This document shows, one piece after another, positions 62,739-64,000 of a stretch of DNA of 64,000 nucleotides (positions are counted from its first letter, which is position 1; each line of letters opens with the position of its first letter). Origin of the DNA: Marinibium conchae (GTDB lineage Bacteria; Pseudomonadota; Gammaproteobacteria; Enterobacterales; Alteromonadaceae). The notes beneath the pieces were generated by a model. That model worked only from the letters and a program-made list of their open reading frames with translations. It was not told the DNA's origin and did no database searches. The translations under genes were made by a program, and so were the position numbers. The stretch is from positions 372,001 through 436,000 of the forward strand of contig NZ_JADNRN010000001.1 in assembly GCF_015595035.1 (NCBI RefSeq). The letters are read 5' to 3'.

Positions 62739-64000
62739 TTAAGCTGCGTTTGCTTCTTCTTTGGCTGCCTTACCAGCGGCTGGGCCGTCGGTTTCTTCAG
62801 CGCTAAGAAGTTGCATGTCGAAAGTAAATTCGTCAACACGAACAGACAATTTACGCTTCTCATTATACGACAATAAAGTAGTGCGTTCAGCGTCCGTTAA
62901 ATCGCCTTTCGCGTGTAAAGTGTCGACAGCATTCTCAAACGATATGAATGGAATAACAGGCGATTTACGTAAGGCTTTGTGCACTTTTGACAACAATGGC
63001 ATTGCAGCATGTTTCGCTTTAAATGCTTGCTCGTTGATGTCGTTACCGTCGCCAGGCATTACTTTCACAAGATGCGTTAGCTGTGCTTTGATGCTGCTAT
63101 CTTCCAGTGACGCGGCAGAAAGTTCACGTACCAAGTCGTCAGAGATGCCGCTTACCGATGAGCTGTAGGTGTTGGTTAACAATCTCATTAGGCCACGAGT
63201 AGGCGTGTTCGGGAAGTTATTCACGAAATCAACTACCGCTTTCTCAGCTTGTTGTAGTGACCATTCCATCGCATAGCGGAAGTAAGCTTCGGCTTGAGTG
63301 CGGTCTTCAACACGTTGCTCATAGAAACGGATAGTTGCCATTGCAGCGTATAAGTAGCTCATTACGTCGCCAAGTCTTGCAGACAACAATTCGGCTTTTT
63401 TCAACTCACCACCCAATACTAGTAGCGATAAATCTGCTAGTGGTGCTAGTTTTGCAGCCATAGCATTTACGCGCTTCTCGTAAGGACGAACAATCGGGAA
63501 GTTCGACTCTTTCGTGCGTAAGAATGGAAGATAGCTATTTGCTAAGCTTCTAAACGCATTTTTAACACTGAACTTCACAGTCTTACCAAGCACTTTGTTA
63601 AACTCAGCATCGGCTGAGGAATCTTGGCTGTGAATTAGATCAACCATTTCCTTCAAGTGCGGGTGACAACGCATTGCGCCTTGACCAAAAATCATAAGGT
63701 TACGTGTTAGGATATTCGCACCCTCAACCGTAATCGCAATAGGCAAGGCAGCATAGCCGTTAGCGAGTGTATTTTGCGGCCCACGCTGAATAGCTTTACC
63801 CGCTTGAACGTCCATGGCAGTGTTTAGTACGTCACGGCCAAGTTCGGTCATGTGATATTTAGCAATAGCCGTAACAACCGATGGCTTCACACCTTCGCCT
63901 AGGCCTTCAGTGGTTAATACACGCATCGCTTCTAGTAAGAAAGTCTTGCCGGCGATGTCTGCTAATTTCTCTTGGATACCTTCAAAACGTCCAATTGGTA
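62739..64000 (-). CDS. fadE: acyl-CoA dehydrogenase FadE, C-terminal part (cut by window end)
   Basis: The frame stays open to the window end: codons before the first Met read PIGRFEGIQEKLADIAGKTF, which is typical FadE. About 420 residues of the roughly 800-residue protein are visible. Signatures are VTAIAKYHMTELGRDVLNTA, VQAGKAIQRGPQNTLANGYA, ITVEGANILTRNLMIFGQGA, and the gammaproteobacterial C-terminal domain (DUF1974) with RFYEQRVEDRTQAEAYFRYA. FadE performs the first oxidation of fatty acid beta-oxidation using FAD. A strong terminator follows. The N-terminal half lies outside. Confidence 0.95.
   Translation of the reverse strand, partial: PIGRFEGIQEKLADIAGKTFLLEAMRVLTTEGLGEGVKPSVVTAIAKYHMTELGRDVLNTAMDVQAGKAIQRGPQNTLANGYAALPIAITVEGANILTRNLMIFGQGAMRCHPHLKEMVDLIHSQDSSADAEFNKVLGKTVKFSVKNAFRSLANSYLPFLRTKESNFPIVRPYEKRVNAMAAKLAPLADLSLLVLGGELKKAELLSARLGDVMSYLYAAMATIRFYEQRVEDRTQAEAYFRYAMEWSLQQAEKAVVDFVNNFPNTPTRGLMRLLTNTYSSSVSGISDDLVRELSAASLEDSSIKAQLTHLVKVMPGDGNDINEQAFKAKHAAMPLLSKVHKALRKSPVIPFISFENAVDTLHAKGDLTDAERTTLLSYNEKRKLSVRVDEFTFDMQLLSAEETDGPAAGKAAKEEANAA

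Noticed and set aside
1-64000. tRNA, rRNA, prophage or insertion sequence
   Set aside because: No tRNA-like cloverleaf with conserved arms, no rRNA sequence, no transposase and no phage structural gene was found; small RNAs cannot be excluded by eye.

Overview
This window is chromosomal DNA of a marine-type gammaproteobacterium, most likely from the Alteromonadales. The clues are gcvT-gcvH-gcvP with a long GcvP, FadE with the gammaproteobacterial C-terminal extension, a YgiQ-type radical SAM protein, an AA10 chitin/cellulose monooxygenase with added domains, a kinase-only NadR with PnuC, TonB-dependent uptake and moderate GC. The placement is inferred from gene content; there is no rRNA or tRNA gene here to confirm it. 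Genes lie densely on both strands and the first and last ones are cut by the window ends.

Layout. 1-6.1 kb: an LVIVD-repeat protein (5' cut), an EamA permease coupled to an exported amidohydrolase, a PhoD-like lipoprotein phosphatase and a LysR regulator. 6.2-10.9 kb: the glycine cleavage genes gcvT, gcvH and gcvP, closed by a strong terminator. 11.2-13.65 kb: five small same-strand genes separated by attC-like sites, read as a cluster of integron cassettes without an integrase in view. 13.8-15.2 kb: a secreted trypsin-like protease and a MarR repressor with two palindromic operators over its own promoter. 15.5-20.2 kb: a putative metal (copper?) uptake locus: small exported protein, methionine-rich TonB-dependent receptor, BlaI-type repressor with two perfect operators, and an M56/BlaR1-like protease with a TonB C-terminal domain. 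20.4-25.5 kb: MscS channel, multidomain lytic polysaccharide monooxygenase and YgiQ.

25.7-41.8 kb: a class IV aminotransferase paired with a sulfotransferase-like protein (as I recall, fused in plants), a lipoprotein, an LplT-PlsC fusion, an unrecognised large membrane protein, a DUF2780 protein, PnuC plus NadR-type kinase, a secreted CBM-like protein, a DUF2339 membrane protein, and an exported formamidase-like hydrolase followed by kynureninase and an alkyltransferase-like protein. 41.9-45.2 kb: a YHS lipoprotein followed by a bufferin-type operon (DUF2282 precursor, DUF692/MNIO enzyme, DUF2063 partner, DoxX protein), a copper-linked peptide-modification system. 45.4-52.8 kb: Kef-type antiporter, class C beta-lactamase-like hydrolase with a bile-acid-symporter-family carrier, and an acyl-CoA dehydrogenase / phosphotransferase / SDR operon. 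53.1-64 kb: an ankyrin-like membrane-anchored protein, a NIT-domain chemoreceptor, two tandem paralogous proteins of unknown function (the first apparently without a standard start codon), a DUF3592 protein, thymidine kinase, a GGDEF-EAL protein and the 3' part of fadE.

The parts that deserve most attention are the attC-bounded cassette cluster, the bufferin operon, the aminotransferase/sulfotransferase-like pair and the tandem paralogues. All assignments come from reading the sequence and remembered family features; no search was run.
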